Shown in pieces: positions 35,358 through 45,410 of a stretch of DNA of 64,000 bases. Each line of letters opens with the position of its first letter. The stretch's first letter is position 1. A program made the translations under genes and the position numbers. Where the stretch lies: the NCBI RefSeq assembly GCF_001640805.2, contig NC_066848.1, positions 23,298,483 to 23,362,482 on the forward strand. The letters run 5' to 3'. Origin of the DNA: Lates calcarifer (lineage: Eukaryota; Chordata; Actinopteri; Centropomidae). The notes beneath the pieces were generated by a model. The model worked only from the letters and a program-made list of their open reading frames with translations. It was not told the DNA's origin and did not search any database.

Positions 35358-35642
35358 TTAATAATGGTAATAAAAAAACACCGGTTTGGTTAATGGTCTT
35401 TCTTTTTTTAAAGCTTTGACTCTTTTGACAGCAACTAGTGTGATTGTTGCTTTTTGCCTTTGAAGCTGTTTGTACTGATGGTCAGTCAATGGGATGTTAC
35501 CTCTCAACACATTAAGAGCTATTTCACACACAGCGCTAATAAAGTCAGAGCCTGCATTACTAATAATGACTCTTTGCACGCTTGGTGGCGATTTATATAA
35601 CAACTCCGACAGTTCCAGATTTCTCTGCATACGTGGCAACAT
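35358..35642 (-). CDS. Small conserved Polinton/Maverick late-cluster protein, intact 94-aa frame
   Basis: Seen: an ATG at 35642-35640 opens an uninterrupted 94-residue frame ending at 35358. It contains RMQRNLEL, then a segment around SVQRVIISNAGSDFISAVCE and NVLRGNIPLT, and a basic C-terminus (KRVKALKKERPLTKP). Known from recall: small proteins of this pattern (asparagine-aspartate helix, the cysteine of the AVCE/AICE motif, NVL.GN.PLT, lysine-rich end) sit next to the packaging ATPase in many metazoan Maverick-type elements; I know of no assigned function, and the basic tail would suit nucleic-acid binding (inference). No signal peptide or membrane segment. It is open upstream because the decayed ATPase shares its frame, so a longer fused frame runs from 36065. 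It is the only gene of the remnant without a visible break. At 94 codons this could be chance, recent decay of its neighbours or weak constraint. Expression is unknown. Confidence 0.66.
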   Translation of the reverse strand: MLPRMQRNLELSELLYKSPPSVQRVIISNAGSDFISAVCEIALNVLRGNIPLTDHQYKQLQRQKATITLVAVKRVKALKKERPLTKPVFFYYHY

Positions 35643-35650
35643 CCTGACCC

Positions 35651-35700
35651 CTTGAGCTTTTTCGGTATTGCTTGGTAAAAGCTTGAGCTTTTTCGGTATA
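35651..35700. repeat. 18-bp direct duplication at the ATPase/small-gene junction
   Basis: CTTGAGCTTTTTCGGTAT occurs at 35651-35668 and again at 35682-35699. The duplication sits exactly between the decayed ATPase end and the ATG of the intact small gene and lets the ATPase frame read into that gene. Confidence 0.85.
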
Positions 35701-36319
35701 TAGCTTTTCAGTATATAGACAACCAGCTGGTCTGACAGCAAGTTTGTTCCGAGTCTTAAATGTTCAGGTGTTTTGGCTTTATAATCTATAAGGAGATAAC
35801 CGTATGGGACGCTGGTCGCATCATTAAAGGCTTCTAAAAAATATTTGCTGTTACCCGGGAACATCTGTCTGCCTAAGAGTGAAATTTTATATTTATCTCT
35901 GGGGTTTTTAAACAAAACTAAATAATTGGTATTTAAACTAATGGTCCGGCTGGACTTACCTTGTAAACAAGTTCTGAACCAGATAAATACAATTAAAATT
36001 TCTATGGTGATCATATTTGGTAAACACATTCTGTTCTCTTCTAAGATATTACTAGCGTCATTCATTAAATCATCTCATCACAGAGAGATTCAGGCAAACC
36101 ATTCACAAAGCTGATGTCTCTTATCTGCAGAAGTTGATCATACAAAGGCTGCCAGCAGGATTAAATGTAAACAATGTTGTCAACGTTGTGTGATATAATC
36201 CATGATGCATTTTCCATAACACTCTTGACAAAAAAAGTCTTCCCACAATTAGAGGGACCACTGACAACCAAACTAAACAGGTGCTGTAGTCTGCCATCAA
36301 AACCTAATTTAGTATCCAT
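35691..36319 (-). pseudogene. Packaging ATPase (FtsK/HerA-like) of a Polinton/adintovirus, broken
   Basis: Role in the family: P-loop motor that packages element DNA into the capsid. Seen: an ATG at 36319-36317, then a short lead and the Walker A motif GPSNCGKT (36259-36236). Reading stops at TAA 36163-36161, although the same frame goes on past the stop with family-like WQPLYDQL and FVNGLPE segments to about 36068. A frame change follows at the expected Walker B position, where only a DLMND-like remnant survives and the hydrophobic strand before it is missing. The segment resembling HRNFNCIYLVQNLF (within 36030-35962) is in a third frame. From about 35966 another frame carries GKSSR, NPRDK (35906-35892), RQMFPGNSK and YGYLLIDYK (35804-35778), ending near YIPKK. 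At least one stop and three frame changes make it a pseudogene. Its frame runs into the next gene through an 18-base duplication. Of all pieces this is the most confidently recognised. Confidence 0.86.
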
Positions 36320-36332
36320 ATGGTAGCGTCGT

Positions 36333-36940
36333 GTAATCAGGCAGCACCCCGCACTTGTTGTACACCACCTGGACTCTTTTAACAACTGTTTCATTCTTCA
36401 GATGACAACTTCTTTTTATCACGTTTGATGGTGTCAGATACAGTTGTTGCGTTTGCAGTCGGCGCATTGTCAGGGTGTTGATGACACTGGGTGTAGCAGA
36501 TATTGCAGCAATGTTTGCAGATGTGTAGTAATGGTGATTCATAGGTGCTGTAACAAAAGTGGCAGACATAAGAGGCTCCAAAAAACCCTGTCTGGTTTTC
36601 AGTCTTGTAATGGTGATTGTTGTGTAGATACAGCCAAATTGTTTCATCGTGTGGGGTGTTGTGGGTCTGAAAACACTGCAGATGTTTATGTTTGGCAGCG
36701 TGGTGAAAAATTATAATTTTAACATGTAAATGTTTTTCAAATATGGTGACATCAGCGAATGATACCTGCTGCATGTGGTGAAGGCCTACAGCATTGTGCA
36801 ATTTTTTGTCATACTTCTGGCTCTGACATGGAAGCATTGGTGGTGTGTGCAAGGCATACACAGAAACACAGAGCGTTGTCTTCAACAATCTACGTTGTAA
36901 TGTGAAACACGCCCTGTAAGAGGCATTAGCAACTGCACAC
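36333..36940 (-). pseudogene. Protein-primed family B DNA polymerase, N-terminal fragment (Polinton/adintovirus PolB), broken
   Basis: Role in the family: replication of the linear element DNA from a protein primer. Seen: an open minus-strand frame from about 36888 to 36391. It contains a segment resembling the VSFADVTIFEKHLHV region that precedes the zinc ribbon, then WLYLHNNHHY (36636-36607), then GFFG (36588) followed by a cysteine/histidine series (YVCHFC, HICKHCCNIC) typical of the PolB N-terminal zinc-binding region. The next conserved stretch, a Cys-His block beginning near SCHLKNE and ending near YNKCG (36410-36333), lies in another frame, so there is a frameshift between about 36470 and 36410. 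The exonuclease and palm domains (DxxSLYP, YxDTD-type motifs) are absent: the ATPase start follows within about 15 bases, which indicates a large internal deletion. Weak similarity may extend upstream to about 36940. The open frame begins at a TTG, so no genuine start is implied. Family call is from recalled motif pattern. Confidence 0.68.
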
Positions 36941-38335
36941 TGTCACATGGTCACATGCACGCACACATGCACTCTCACGTACGTGCACATGCACATTATC
37001 TTCTCATGGTCAATCACACAAGTAGACATATATACAGTACGAACACATAGATGTAGGTATGCAAATAAACTGTGTGTGAATTCCTCAGTGTGGAGAATCT
37101 GTGTGTTGAACATGGCAGAAATTATATGCAATTATATATTTCATTATGTGGACTTCATGTCCTTGTAAACCTAAGTCCACTGCTAGTTTTTCCTCTTTTA
37201 CTCCTTACTCTTTTACTTCTTGCCCAAAAGCAAACTCTAGTGTGTGTGCATATGTAAATGTATATACAGCATGAATATGTGTATTTATTCAAGTATATGG
37301 TGCACAAATGTCCACTCAGTCCAACAATCAATAAAGGCCTCTTTGTTAGAAATATATTGGAGGCAGTAGACATCTCTATGGGCCTTGCTGTGCCATAAAC
37401 ACCACTTATTAAACCGTATGAATTGGCATTATCCAGCACAGATCTGACAGTAAAAAATGTATTTTCAGTGTTGCCTTGGCTGGCTTATATCAGTAACAGC
37501 TTCTATAAGTTATTAGTGAGAGTGTGTGGAAAAGCTATGATGACAGAGGAATATGTGCCACACAGTACAGAGCTATAAACTGAGTAAGAGCTCAATGTGA
37601 ATCGAAGGGTATTAGCATGCATTTCAGCACTGCGTGTAATTAGAGAAAAGAGTGCAGTTCACTGCTGTGACTGCAGAAAAGTCAGCCAATGTTGACTGAC
37701 AGCTCATAAGTGTCTGTGCTGAAACTGGTGATGTAGATGATGATATAGGCGAAAAAAAAAATACATGGGGGCCAAATGAAAACAAAGTACACAGTTGTTA
37801 TACATAGTCAACCACCACAACATCCTCTTTTAAGGCTAGTTTGTTCAGACTGACTTCTGAATAGTGATTGCTGGCAATACATATAGTACAACTACAATAC
37901 CTTTTAATGTAATGCATCACATTTAAATGAGAACAGCTCCTTTTCCACTACAGGAACTTAGAATCCCTTAACTTGGGGCTTTCCATACTTTGAATCTTGT
38001 GAGGCTTTGATACAAGTTTAAACTAACTGGCTAGTGGCCAAAAACAGATCAAACCACATGGGAGGTTTTCATTTTTGGCTATCCAAGCTTTGACTATGGC
38101 TTCCAGTGAATTGCTTCCTCTTGTCCACATACTAATCCATACCTCTTTGTTTGGCCTGACATGTTACATATTATCACCTTAAAAAGCTGATGTAGCTAAT
38201 TATTAGCAAACAATTGCATTTTCACAGACCCACATCCAGACATGAGGCAACACTGGCTTTCAGTTTGAGTTGGGTATGTATCCAGTGTTCATTGTCTTTT
38301 TACCTTCGTTTTCAGTCTCCACCTTTTCTGTCTGC
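36941..38335. other. Noncoding right flank of the viral remnant
   Basis: Starts with a CACATGCAC/GCACATGC-rich stretch (36945-37010); no viral motif continues beyond about 36940. The remainder is unique AT-rich DNA. Confidence 0.45.
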
Positions 38336-38339
38336 TGTG

Positions 38340-38545
38340 GTGTACAGTGGGTTTTTCAGAGCTTTTCCACTGAAAACAGCTGCTTGTTGCATCTGGACAG
38401 GATGCTTAAGAACCAAAACAGTTAATTTGTGGGCCATGAAACCAAAACAATGAGTTGAAAGACACAAAAATGCAACACACTGCAGAGTAGGGTGATCATT
38501 ATCTGTGGTTTTGATACAATGAGAGACACATTTTACATTTAAACC
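38340..38545 (+). repeat. Repeat family C copy, opposite orientation
   Basis: TGCATCTGGACAGGATGC, AAGAACCAAAACAGTTAATT, GTGGGCCATGAAACC, AAACAATGAGTTGAAAGACA and ACACTGCAGAGTAGGGTG match the complement of the 45.1 kb copy. Confidence 0.65.
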
Positions 38546-40135
38546 CATCTATAGTTAATTTTAAATATTGATAAGTAAGGCTTTAAGCTGCTGAGGTAGA
38601 AAAGGGGCTGCAAGTGTCAGCAAAACTACTAAATGTCCACCAGACAACAACAGTAGAAAACACATGTGTAACTACCCCAGTTGATTCTGCTTCCTCAGAC
38701 CTGGCCTCAGCCTCAGGCTAGCTGCTGTTTTACTGGTAGACAGCTCATCAAAATGAATGACAACTGCTGGGGTGGAAACTTGAAGAGCTAAAGGGGAGAA
38801 GAGTATGACTAACAATACATTTACTGCCCCCAAGCGAAAAGCTGCACACTGGGGCTTCAAGTTGTGCCTTGCAACATTAACATCTGAGTCTGAGGCCATG
38901 AGTAATCCAGGAAACCTCCAACAGGTTTGTCACAGGAACAAATGAATATCAAACTTCTTATCTACCAGACAAATGGAATGAAATGAAAATGAAACTTCAA
39001 AAACTTGCCTGTCTGGAGACGCCAACAGTTAAAAGTGTATCATTGGTCCTGGTTCTATCTAGAATGTGCTACAGCATGTTTCTAGTAACCTTTGATTTTT
39101 ATCTTCCTCTAAATCCAAGCCAAACATTGTTATATCACTATGCTTTGAGTCTCACAGCACCACATCCTTCAACACATACTCTCTCTCTCACACACAAGAG
39201 GTTCAGTGTGTAAGGGGTTCACCTTTCTGCCTTTGAAACCAGCCTGAGCGTTCAACAGCTGTAATACTCTGCTGTTGACTTCATGTTGACTTAGCCATTA
39301 AAGGCTGTAGCAGGTCTGAAATCAAGACCTGCATAACTGTTTAGCTTGGACCATGCATGCCTTTAAGTATACACTTGAGCTTGGTTAAACACTTGTACTT
39401 CTGACACAGTCTTCACACAGGTCGCTGGTCCATCTCTTAAAGAGAAAATGTCACTCGGATTAATATGATATTCTCGGATGCTGCACAGAAATGGTTAAAA
39501 TGAGCAAGTCAGCATCAGATGCCAGCAAAGTGAGACTCATACTTTGGGTTTCAATAAACTGAGAGAAGACTGGGCTTTTGGAAAAGAAGGTGTGTGTCTA
39601 TGCGTGTGTGTGCAGATTGGTGATTAATTACCCTGGCTCAGATAGAACAATAAACAGAGGAAGAGTGGGATTGTTCACGTCAACCTGGCTGTCATGTCAG
39701 GCTCAAACATTTCAACATTCTTGCAGCCTCTCCATATTTAATTCCTGACTCATATGTTTGCTCTTCTTGAGTCTGTTTTCTGAAAACTAAAGACATTTGA
39801 AGGATAGTTCTAACATCTTAAAAATGTCTGTCACTTTTTTCAGCCTTTAAAGTTGTTAGCTTTTTCTCAAAATAGTTTAACTTTGTCTTTTAAGATGGAT
39901 TCACTCTATTATTTGTTTTTTTTTTTCTGCAGATCAGTACATGTTACTGCACACATGTTACTGCTTTTTTGTTTCTTTTTTTTTTCTTTGCTTTGACGTT
40001 CTAAAGACATTTTTGGTAGGTTGTTGGAATGACGTTTAAAGTTCTCCCAGATGGACCGTTGATGGGTCGCCTTAAAAGCCGTCCTTGTTTTAAGGAATCA
40101 AGGTGGAGTCAAGCCTAATTTGAGTTAAGAGTGAC

Positions 40136-40243
40136 AAAAGGAAAGGAAAGGAATGGAAAGGAAAGGAAAGGAAAGGAGAGGAGAGAGGAGGTGAGGGAAG
40201 GGAAGGGGAGGAAAGAGGAAAAAAAGAAAAGAAAAGAAAAGAG
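40136..40243 (+). repeat. (GGAAA)n polypurine tract
   Basis: About 100 bases of G/A only, starting as AAAGG pentamers and ending as AAAAG pentamers; triplex-capable. Confidence 0.92.
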
Positions 40244-41399
40244 ATAGCTAGTGTCTCTTAGTTTCAGGTGTCTTGCTTCTGGTCCCCAAACTTTACTCTA
40301 CATCTTTGATCCTTCTACTTCCAGTGAACCAACAGCCATCCATCCACCTCTTTTTCTATGAGAATCACATTCTGTGATGTTTTTTATGCTGTTAAACAAC
40401 CCGAAACTCCAATGAGGAATATCACTACAAAACAATGTATGAGACAGAAAATGATTCCTGAGAAGTTTCCTGAGAGTTTCTTATTGTCCATGTGATTAGT
40501 CATCTTAGTAATAGCTCTCCTCCAACAAAAACACACACAGAAATACACAAACATGCCTTCATCGCTCCCATGCTCAGCACTGGGACAGGGGTGATGTATT
40601 TTACACTGTATCTACAGACATTATTTTTAAAAAGAGGACAAAGTGCAACACAAATGTAGCTGTTTTCGTCTGCTGCTGATAGAGCATCTGCTGGCCCCAT
40701 TACTCAGAAGTGAGCTAAATAGTCCAGTTTGGATTCTGGGACCTGAAAATACTGAGGAAATGACTAATATACAAATGCACACACACACACACACACACAA
40801 ACGTGCAGACAAATGTGTTTTATCTGTCAGTTCAGCCAGATATGACATTCTTGGATGAGTTCCTCCCAAAACGTGTGCACACAGACATGCACATGATAAC
40901 CCAAACACTTTCACATGTCCGTGTGCAGATGATGAGACACATCCCTTCAGGTACGCAGGGTAGATAACCTCTAGCTCACATGAAGCATTTCAGGCTGATG
41001 AGGGGAGGGGCAGAGTGAGACTGAATCTTCATGAATGCTTCATAAATTAGATAGTAAAGCTAGAGTAAGCAACAGTTAGCCTTGAAGCAGGAAAATGTAT
41101 GTCCTGTCCTGTCTTCCCTCTCTCAGCTAGGATACAGACCATCATTCACTCCTGCTCTGTGGCTGACCTAAATGCCTTTAGTTCAAATTCAAGAACTAAA
41201 CCTCAGCTCAAGCACCTTTGAGATTTTGTGCACACCACTGGCCAGGAACATGGAGGTTTATCATCTTTACTGTCACAATATTCACTTTCCATTTAAAGGT
41301 TTTTGTTTTTACTGGAGGAATTATTTTTTTTCGCTCTTTGTGTTCCTAGGTTAGCTAGCTCATCTCATCTGTCTACTGTTTGGTGATGTGCAGGTAGCG

Positions 41400-41540
41400 T
41401 ATATTGAGTTTATTGCCCGCTGAAGATGGAGCCAAGGTTGATGAGGGCAGTGAGACTGAACCAGAACAAGCAAAGATCTGGGCTGTAAAACAAAACACAG
41501 TGACTGAAATGAAAGATACTAAAGCTGTGGGGCACTATAG
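41400..41540 (+). repeat. Repeat family C copy
   Basis: CCGCTGAAGATGGAGCC, GGGCAGTGAGACTGAACC, ATCTGGGCTGTAAAAC and AGTGACTGAAATGAAAGATAC match the family core. Confidence 0.6.
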
Positions 41541-42465
41541 AGTCACTACAAGTGAACCATTTCATAATTCAATATTTTTATTCACAATATTTAGTCATTT
41601 GAGCCACTGTTAACCATCAGCTTTATATGGACAATAAAGTTTATCTGAATCATGAATCTGAATGTTAAGTGTAAGATGGGAGATAACTGTGCATGCATGA
41701 AAATGTTCTACCACTGACATTAATGTATAACAGAAACTCTGTGTACTAATCCTTAAAGCACTTACATGTTAGCATTTACATTCAGTGACAAAATCTGACC
41801 TGATGTAAAAGTATGTTGAATATCTTTTAGGGTCCTTTAATTCTGTTGAACAGTCCAGACTTTTAAATGACTTTAGCCATTTTTTTCACACAGTGTCTGT
41901 ATTTATGTCTGTACATTTTCTTGTTTCTTTACTCAAGACATTTCTGTGGCAGGTTAACCTTAAACTAACCTGAGCTAACCCTGACTATAACACAGTCTGA
42001 CGGTAATATCAGAGTAGTTTGTTTTTCTGCTGATCCATAGAATAATAGAATACTTTCACCAGTCCCTGTTATCGTTCCACATGCAAGGCAGTTTGGTTCC
42101 AGTAGAAACAACGTCGCTGCCATACTGCTCACCATTGTCCAGTTTATCTGATACATAATATTTTCTCTCTGAATTAGCATTATGGAATATGGACCAAGGC
42201 TGAGGGCTTTAACATAACATAGGGTAACAAATCACTGGTAGGCAGTCACACCGACACACACAAACAGACCCGGCAAGAACTCACAGGCCAAGACACACAT
42301 CTACTGTAAGCACACACACACACACAATGCGTCAGCTGGGTAGTTATTGTGTAGAGCAGTGTAAACAGGAAACATGTCGCAGGACCTCGTGGTTCGTCAT
42401 CAGACCTCCCAAAGCTCTGGTACAAAGCAGAACAATACGAGCGAGACGCTAAAAATACACACACA

Positions 42466-42494
42466 CGCACACTCACACACACACACACACACAC
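42466..42494 (+). repeat. (CA)n microsatellite, interrupted
   Basis: CA units with G and T interruptions. Confidence 0.9.
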
Positions 42495-43478
42495 ATTTGT
42501 CAGCATATCTACACATACCTGCCATGAGTGTGAGGGTGCATGTGGGCATTTGTACATGTCTATGCACGCATGTTTGTGTGCAAGGTTATCTACTGTATGT
42601 GTATCTGTGTGTGTTCATGTGTGTATGTTCATATGTATGTATGTGTGTGTGTGTGTGTGGTTAGCTCTGATGGTAAGGAGGCAGAGATACAAACAAACAT
42701 GTGGTCTCTTCTGGAGAATGGGGTAATTTCCTGGTATACATGGCAGGATAACACCCTGGACAAGTTAAAACAGAGAAAGAGGAAGGGAGGGAGAGGGAGT
42801 GGGGGAAAGAAGAGGAGTGGACGGTGATTTTTTTTTTCATCTTCCCACTGCTTTCATGGGAAATGGCATGGCCTTCATTGATTTAGAAATGGATCACTTT
42901 CATTTGCAGTATTGACTTTGTTACTTGCCCTAAAATGTACATTACATTACACACGTTGGCATCAACCATAAAGAAAAAAAAAAGATCCATACATAAATAA
43001 AAGAAATTATTTTGAAAGTTTAATTTTGTTTAGTTGAGTAATTTTATTCATTGTATGCAGCCTGTCTTAGAAAAAAACAATACTTAACTGGACTTTCACA
43101 CCAAAAGCATGAGTTTGATACTGAGCAGAGCAGGCAATTAAACTATTGAACTAAACTGAACTCTGAACAGAAATACACTGAATTCAACAACTCCAGCTCA
43201 CTTACATTATGTAACTTGACTGACCACTTCCACCATAGCTTGAGGAAAAAATCTAAAGCACGGTAGAAAGTGTTAGAGAGGATAAGCACATCATCTATAT
43301 GCAAACTACTTCCACATTTCATCAGGTTACGTGTGTTAAAGTTAAAGCAGGCAGTTTGCTGTTTGTTTTCTCTGAATGACATGTGACACAGTTAAAGGTT
43401 GAACCTGCCTGCACATGCACATACAGTTCATACTGATGTAACTGAATCTTCCATTCTACCATCTGAGAGGACTCATTA

Positions 43479-43515
43479 CACACACACACATACAGACACA
43501 CACACACACACACAT
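43479..43515 (+). repeat. (CA)n microsatellite, interrupted
   Basis: CA runs separated by TACAGA. Confidence 0.9.
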
Positions 43516-44200
43516 GTATGCATACACACACACACTCACACAAACTGAAAGGATGAAAGCAGTATATTTTTTAATTTTGCTTTGGCTGTACCTTATCTGT
43601 CATAAATTAACAGTGAGTTTCCTATATTTAGTTTGGAGTTGGGCCAAATGTTCTCACAACCTGCATGTTTGACTAACTTTCTTCTGGTTAAGATTTGGGC
43701 CATGGATCAGCCACGCATGTTCACACGTACACATACACACACACACACACAAGTCATTAATGTCTGACCTCCACTAAAATACTTAAACCTTTACAGATTA
43801 CTCTGGGGGTAAGTCCTCTGATGATTTTCATTTGAAGTGAGGAGAGCTTGTTTCAGTACAGCACATTTAAAATATTTTTAAAGCTTAATTGACCACGAAC
43901 GTGACTTAAGATTTCTCTCTCTATCTGTGCTCAACTGTGTTTTCCATGTTGAAACAAAGACTGCTTGTATGTCTGCAAAGTCTGAGGCTCATGATTAACT
44001 CTTTGATTGCTGAGGCTGCATTAGGGAAAGATGGAGAGGTGAGAATGAGGGTGGAGTGGAGCGGGAGAGACAATGAGAAAAGGAGAGGCAAAAGGTGAGG
44101 GTGGGTGAATGTTGGTGAAGAAAACTGTGATGTGGCGATGAGTTGAAACATTAGTGACAGTTGATTCTTGCTGGGTGACAAACATCTCAACAGCTTGTAA

Positions 44201-44205
<5 letters not shown>

Positions 44206-44235
<30 letters not shown>
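44206..44235 (+). repeat. (TG)n microsatellite
   Basis: About 15 perfect units upstream of the inverted repeat. Confidence 0.95.
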
Positions 44236-44238
<3 letters not shown>

Positions 44239-44279
44239 TGAGTGTATGTGGCATCCTGCCAAAGTTTCACGACCTTCTG

Positions 44280-44326
44280 AGAAACCTGATGGTTTTATTG
44301 TTATCTTTGCTCTCCATCAGGTTTCT
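44280..44326. repeat. 13-bp-arm inverted repeat between two TG arrays
   Basis: AGAAACCTGATGG (44280-44292) and its exact complement CCATCAGGTTTCT (44314-44326) around a 21-base loop. A third copy, GAAACCTGATG, lies at 44409-44419. Flanked by TG arrays at 44206-44235 and 44334-44367. Confidence 0.85.
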
Positions 44327-44331
44327 ATAAA

Positions 44332-44333
<2 letters not shown>

Positions 44334-44367
<34 letters not shown>
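44334..44367 (+). repeat. (TG)n microsatellite
   Basis: About 17 perfect units just downstream of the inverted repeat. Confidence 0.95.
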
Positions 44368-44368
<1 letters not shown>

Positions 44369-45049
44369 CCTCTGCATGCTGGTACAAGATTAACCCTACT
44401 GTAATTTTGAAACCTGATGAATGCAGATGTTTTGCAAGTGTACACGCACCTGAATAAAGGTGTAAACTAATACACTGCAAACAATGTTCAGTGTGCAAAG
44501 CACGCGGAAATACCCTCCATCCTTGCTAATTTTAGCTATGAGCAGGATCTACAGTGATGTTACTTACCAGCATTTTGAGTTCAGCTCAGCAGAAAAAGAG
44601 GCGAGAGCAGCAGGCGAGATGACCACCTGGATTAATGGCAGTTCATTGGATGAGTCAGTTTTGAACCCAGCAAAACTGATACTGACCTGATGGTAATCAT
44701 CAGCCTAAATGAATGTTAGTCCTGGCAATTTCACATTATGCCATCATAAATGTCAGCATTACCAGATGAACACATGCAGATAATGACAATGATAGAAAAC
44801 ATGGTGTTTTGAATAATTTTTGTGTTGCCAATAAATTTAGAGGCAAAGTGGAATACCTAAAAAAAAAAAAAAAAATAGGTGTGATTTGCCTGTCTGAGTC
44901 AAATTTCCCAGAATAGTTGAATTATTATTGGTTTTATTTATTATTTTATATCCCATATAACCATCCATCTTTCAAAGTCCCTATAAATGCAATGCAATGT
45001 ATTGAATGTGTAATATGAAAGTGTTTGCTCCTACAGTGATGAATCCACA

Positions 45050-45410
45050 GAATGTTATGACCTGACTCTGCAGTTTCACTAGCTTCTTTCAGCTCATTGT
45101 TTTGGTTTTCCGGCCCACAGCTCTACTGTTTTGGTTCAGTCTCACTACTGTCATTAACCCTGTTTCCAGATGCATGCAGGAAGCTGTCTTCAGTGATTAA
45201 ACCAACAGTGCACACCACCAAATTTAATGGAACATAGTGGAGCATGTCACTGCTAAAGAACCAGAAAAATTCCCTCAGGAGTTGGTGCAGACCAAAACAG
45301 AGCTTAAAGGAAAAGGAAAACCAGACTGACATTTGTCACATGAACAGAAACATGACTCTAAATGGATGTTATCTTTCCCTGTGTCTGCTTAATAGAATAT
45401 ACAGGCCACT
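45050..45410 (-). repeat. Dispersed repeat family C ('GAACCAAAACAGTAGAGCTGTGGGCC'), reference copy
   Basis: Read on the minus strand: TCTGTTTTGGTCTGCACC, AATCACTGAAGACAGC, TGCATGCATCTGGAAACAGG, GAGACTGAACCAAAACAG, GAGCTGTGGGCC, AACAATGAGCTGAAAG. The same ordered blocks recur at 33.05, 38.34, 41.40, 51.47 and 55.23 kb. No open frame; class unknown. Confidence 0.72.

Larger units (their letters stand above)
34044..36940. mobile_element. Decayed Polinton/Maverick (adintovirus-like) element, about 2.9 kb remnant
   Basis: Seen: within 3 kb lie five protein pieces that occur together in Polinton/Maverick elements and adintoviruses: a PolB N-terminal zinc-ribbon segment, a packaging ATPase with Walker A and NPRDK/YGYLLID-type motifs, two small conserved late-cluster proteins, and a piece of major capsid protein (MCP). 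The first four are on the minus strand in the order PolB, ATPase, small gene, second small gene; the MCP piece is on the plus strand and converges on them. Known: intact elements are usually about 15-20 kb and also carry integrase, adenain-type protease, penton and terminal inverted repeats. None of these was found, so most of the element is deleted. Inferred: an old germline insertion, decayed by internal deletion, frameshifts and stops. The limits given are the outermost plausible coding signal; true ends and target-site duplications were not found. An adintovirus versus endogenous Polinton origin cannot be decided here. Confidence 0.8.
38550..45040. other. Noncoding, no gene recognised
   Basis: Contains one family C copy, the GGAAA tract at 40.14 kb and CA/TG arrays from 40.78 to 44.37 kb. 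The small frame at 44484-44690 has no recognised domain. Confidence 0.5.

Noticed and set aside
33300..38300. Polinton integrase, protease, penton or terminal inverted repeats flanking the remnant
   Set aside because: I looked for motifs and paired ends by eye on both sides and found none that could be supported.
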